The notes beneath the pieces are model-generated. The model did not search any database. It had not been told where the DNA came from and was given only the letters and a program-made list of their open reading frames with translations. Positions 62,275 through 64,000 of a stretch of DNA of 64,000 nt are shown here, piece after piece. Both the position numbers and the translations under genes were made by a program. Position 1 is the stretch's first letter. Each line of letters starts with the position of its first letter. Source of the stretch: JAXMAR01 sp046350295 (GTDB lineage Bacteria; Planctomycetota; Planctomycetia; Gemmatales; Gemmataceae); NCBI GenBank assembly GCA_046350295.1, contig JAXMAR010000029.1:1-64000 (forward strand). Direction: 5' to 3'.

Positions 62275-64000
62275 ATGCCCGGCCCCCTTCCCGACTACGA
62301 AAAGCTCGGCGTTTTCTACCTCGGCCGGGACTATGATCTCGACGCTCGCACAACGAGCGACCGTCTCGTTCTTCTCGACTCCAAGGACCTGGTCACGCAC
62401 GCGGTCATTGTCGGCATGACCGGCAGCGGCAAGACGGGCCTGGGCATCGCCCTGCTCGAAGAGGCCGCCATCGACGGTGTCCCGGCGCTGATAATCGATC
62501 CCAAGGGGGACCTGGCGAACCTGCTGCTCACGTTTCCGGAGCTGCGTCCGGCGGATTTCGCGCCATGGGTCAACGCCGAGGAGGCCCGCCGCAAAGGCAA
62601 GACCGTCGACGAATACGCCGCCGACCAGGCGCAGCTCTGGAAGAAAGGCCTCGCCGACTGGCGCGAGGATGGCGAGCGCGTCGCCCGCCTGCGCGCCGCC
62701 GCCGACATCGCCCTGTACACGCCGGGCAGCAGCGCGGGCACGCCGGTTTCGATCGTGCAGTCCTTCGCCGCCCCCGCCGCGGCGGCCCGTGAAGACAGCG
62801 AGGCGTTCAACGAGCGGGTCAACAACGCCGCCGGCAGCCTCCTCGCCCTGCTCGGCGTCGACGGGGACCCGCTCCAGTCGCGCGAGCACATCCTGCTCGC
62901 CAACATCCTGGCCCAGGCCTGGAAGGACGGGACCAACCTCGATCTGCCGGCGCTCATCCAGCGCTTGCACACGCCGCCGTTCGAGCGCGTCGGCGTCATG
63001 GACCTCGAGTCCTTCTTCCCGGCCAAGGAACGCTTCGCCTTCGCCATGCGGCTGAACAACCTGCTGGCCTCGCCCGGCTTCGAGACCTGGCTTCAGGGCG
63101 CGCCGCTCGACATCGCCGCCTTGCTCTTCACGCCGCAGGGCAAGCCGCGCCTCTCGATCCTGTCCATCGCTCATCTGGGGGACAAGGAGCGGATGTTCTT
63201 CGTCACGCTCCTGCTCAACCAGGTCCTCAGCTGGATGCGCGCCCAGCCCGGCACGACGAGCCTCCGCGCCCTGCTCTACATGGACGAGATCTTCGGCTAC
63301 TTTCCGCCCGTCGCCAATCCCCCGTCCAAGCGGCCCCTGCTCACCATGCTGAAACAGGCCCGCGCCTTCGGCCTGGGCATCGTCCTCGCCACGCAGAACC
63401 CCGTCGACCTCGACTACAAGGGCCTCGCCAACACCGGCGCCTGGTTCATCGGCCGGCTCCAGACCGAGCGCGACAAGGCCCGCGTTCTCGATGGGCTCGA
63501 AGGGGCGGCCTCGGCCGCGGGCAGCGCGTTCGACCGCGCCTCGATGGACCGTCTTCTTTCCGGCCTCGGGAACCGCATCTTCCTCTTGAACAACGTCCAC
63601 GAAGACGGTCCGTGCGTCTTTCAGGTCCGCTGGGCCATGTCGTATTTGTGCGGCCCGCTGACCAAGGCGCAGCTCAAACAACTGGCGCCTCAAAACGCGC
63701 CGGAAGGCGCCCCGGCGGAGGCGGCCGCCACGCCCGCCCGGCCGGTCTTCGAGGCGGATGCGCGGCCCGTCTTGCCCCCGGCCGTGCCCCAGTTCTTCCT
63801 GCCGGCGACCCTGCCCCCGCCGATGAATGGCCGGCTCGTCTACGCGGCGCGCATTCTCGGGCTCGCCACCGTCTACTTTCGCGACACGCGCAAGGAGGTA
63901 GACCACGACGACCCGGTCGCTTTCCTGGCCGACCCGGCGGAGGGGCAAACAGGGCTCTCGTGGTCGGACGCCGCCTGCGTGAGCGTGAACGAGAAGACGC
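62275..64000 (+). CDS. HerA-like P-loop ATPase, 3' end outside the window
   Basis: An open frame of at least 575 residues with no stop before the window ends. HAVIVGMTGSGKTGLGIALL is Walker A, DPKGDLANLLL a following conserved block, ALLYMDEIFGYFPPVANPPS the Walker B with sensor acids, MLKQARAFGLGIVLATQNPV and LDYKGLANTGAWFIGRLQTE the later blocks of HerA/DUF853-type ATPases of the FtsK-HerA superfamily. HerA proteins pump or process DNA, often together with a NurA nuclease; relatives of this long type have no proven role. The last 150 visible residues (from the QLKQLAPQNAPEGAPAE linker) start a second domain. ATG 62275 or the in-frame ATG at 62257. Confidence 0.88.
   Translation, partial: MPGPLPDYEKLGVFYLGRDYDLDARTTSDRLVLLDSKDLVTHAVIVGMTGSGKTGLGIALLEEAAIDGVPALIIDPKGDLANLLLTFPELRPADFAPWVNAEEARRKGKTVDEYAADQAQLWKKGLADWREDGERVARLRAAADIALYTPGSSAGTPVSIVQSFAAPAAAAREDSEAFNERVNNAAGSLLALLGVDGDPLQSREHILLANILAQAWKDGTNLDLPALIQRLHTPPFERVGVMDLESFFPAKERFAFAMRLNNLLASPGFETWLQGAPLDIAALLFTPQGKPRLSILSIAHLGDKERMFFVTLLLNQVLSWMRAQPGTTSLRALLYMDEIFGYFPPVANPPSKRPLLTMLKQARAFGLGIVLATQNPVDLDYKGLANTGAWFIGRLQTERDKARVLDGLEGAASAAGSAFDRASMDRLLSGLGNRIFLLNNVHEDGPCVFQVRWAMSYLCGPLTKAQLKQLAPQNAPEGAPAEAAATPARPVFEADARPVLPPAVPQFFLPATLPPPMNGRLVYAARILGLATVYFRDTRKEVDHDDPVAFLADPAEGQTGLSWSDAACVSVNEKT

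Noticed and set aside
62062..63948. 628-codon minus-strand frame opposite the HerA-like ATPase
   Set aside because: The plus strand has clear Walker A and B motifs and is open to the window end.

Overview
The window is high-G+C, gene-dense bacterial DNA with the gene content of a planctomycete, most likely from the Gemmata/Gemmataceae side of the phylum. Pointers are two DUF1501 proteins, a type IV prepilin-like DUF1559 protein, several DUF1080 (3-keto-disaccharide hydrolase-like) domains, three eukaryotic-like Ser/Thr kinases carrying planctomycete-style extra domains (14 WD40 units, three DUF1080 units plus a TIGR03067-like C-terminus, a membrane tail), a fourth kinase fused to a receiver and an HD-GYP domain, a WPQWRG-type PQQ-like propeller, and a Tyr/Cys-rich secreted protein. 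lpxB and several exported proteins fit a Gram-negative envelope. I saw no rRNA, tRNA, CRISPR array, transposase or replication origin.

Layout. 1-5 kb: transglutaminase-like protein (5' end missing), secreted unknown, PQQ-like propeller, nrnA-like DHH phosphoesterase. 5-8.2 kb: holA and three badly frameshifted genes (nucleotidyltransferase remnant, small membrane protein, M28 peptidase). 8.4-13.5 kb: DUF4058 protein, CoA-transferase beta subunit, DUF1501 protein, Nudix protein, Tyr/Cys-rich secreted protein. 13.9-20.4 kb: a minus-strand signalling block of ECF sigma factor, large kinase with three DUF1080 units, and SGNH-like protein. 20.5-29 kb: YVTN propeller, DUF1559 protein, a two-gene unit of unknown proteins, HTH regulator, VOC protein, lpxB, a small conserved protein, and broken M81 and threonine-dehydrogenase-like genes. 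29.4-39 kb: metF, AP-superfamily phosphatase, dgt, PIN/TRAM membrane protein, broken TPR protein, Nudix, HIT, an RNase HII-like protein paired with a 5'-nuclease, and a second DUF1501 protein. 39-47 kb: YdjM-like membrane protein, FadJ-like enzyme, FGE/sialidase fusion, PEBP-like protein, aldo/keto reductase, CPBP protease, secreted unknown. 47-54 kb: MFS transporter and two tandem kinases. 54-64 kb: broken secreted protein, ADP-ribosyltransferase-like two-gene cassette, DUF1080 protein, methyltransferase, UbiA/MqnP prenyltransferase, CBS protein, kinase-receiver-HD-GYP fusion, and a HerA-like ATPase running off the end.

Two features cut across the window. First, at least a dozen genes are broken by one-base frameshifts while homology continues in another frame, including genes expected to be needed (holA, a HIT protein). 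This looks more like residual insertion/deletion errors in the assembly than real decay. Second, intergenic gaps carry several families of palindromic repeats: a GGTTCTGCGAACC hairpin in at least six gaps, a GCGAGCCGAGC element in three copies, and long inverted repeats built on GGGACTGTCCC or GGTGTCAGGACCC. The best candidates for undescribed biology are the overlapping ADP-ribosyltransferase-like pair (54575-55605), the sigma/kinase/DUF1080 block (13921-20426), the kinase-receiver-HD-GYP protein, and the RNase HII-like plus 5'-nuclease pair (35733-37528).
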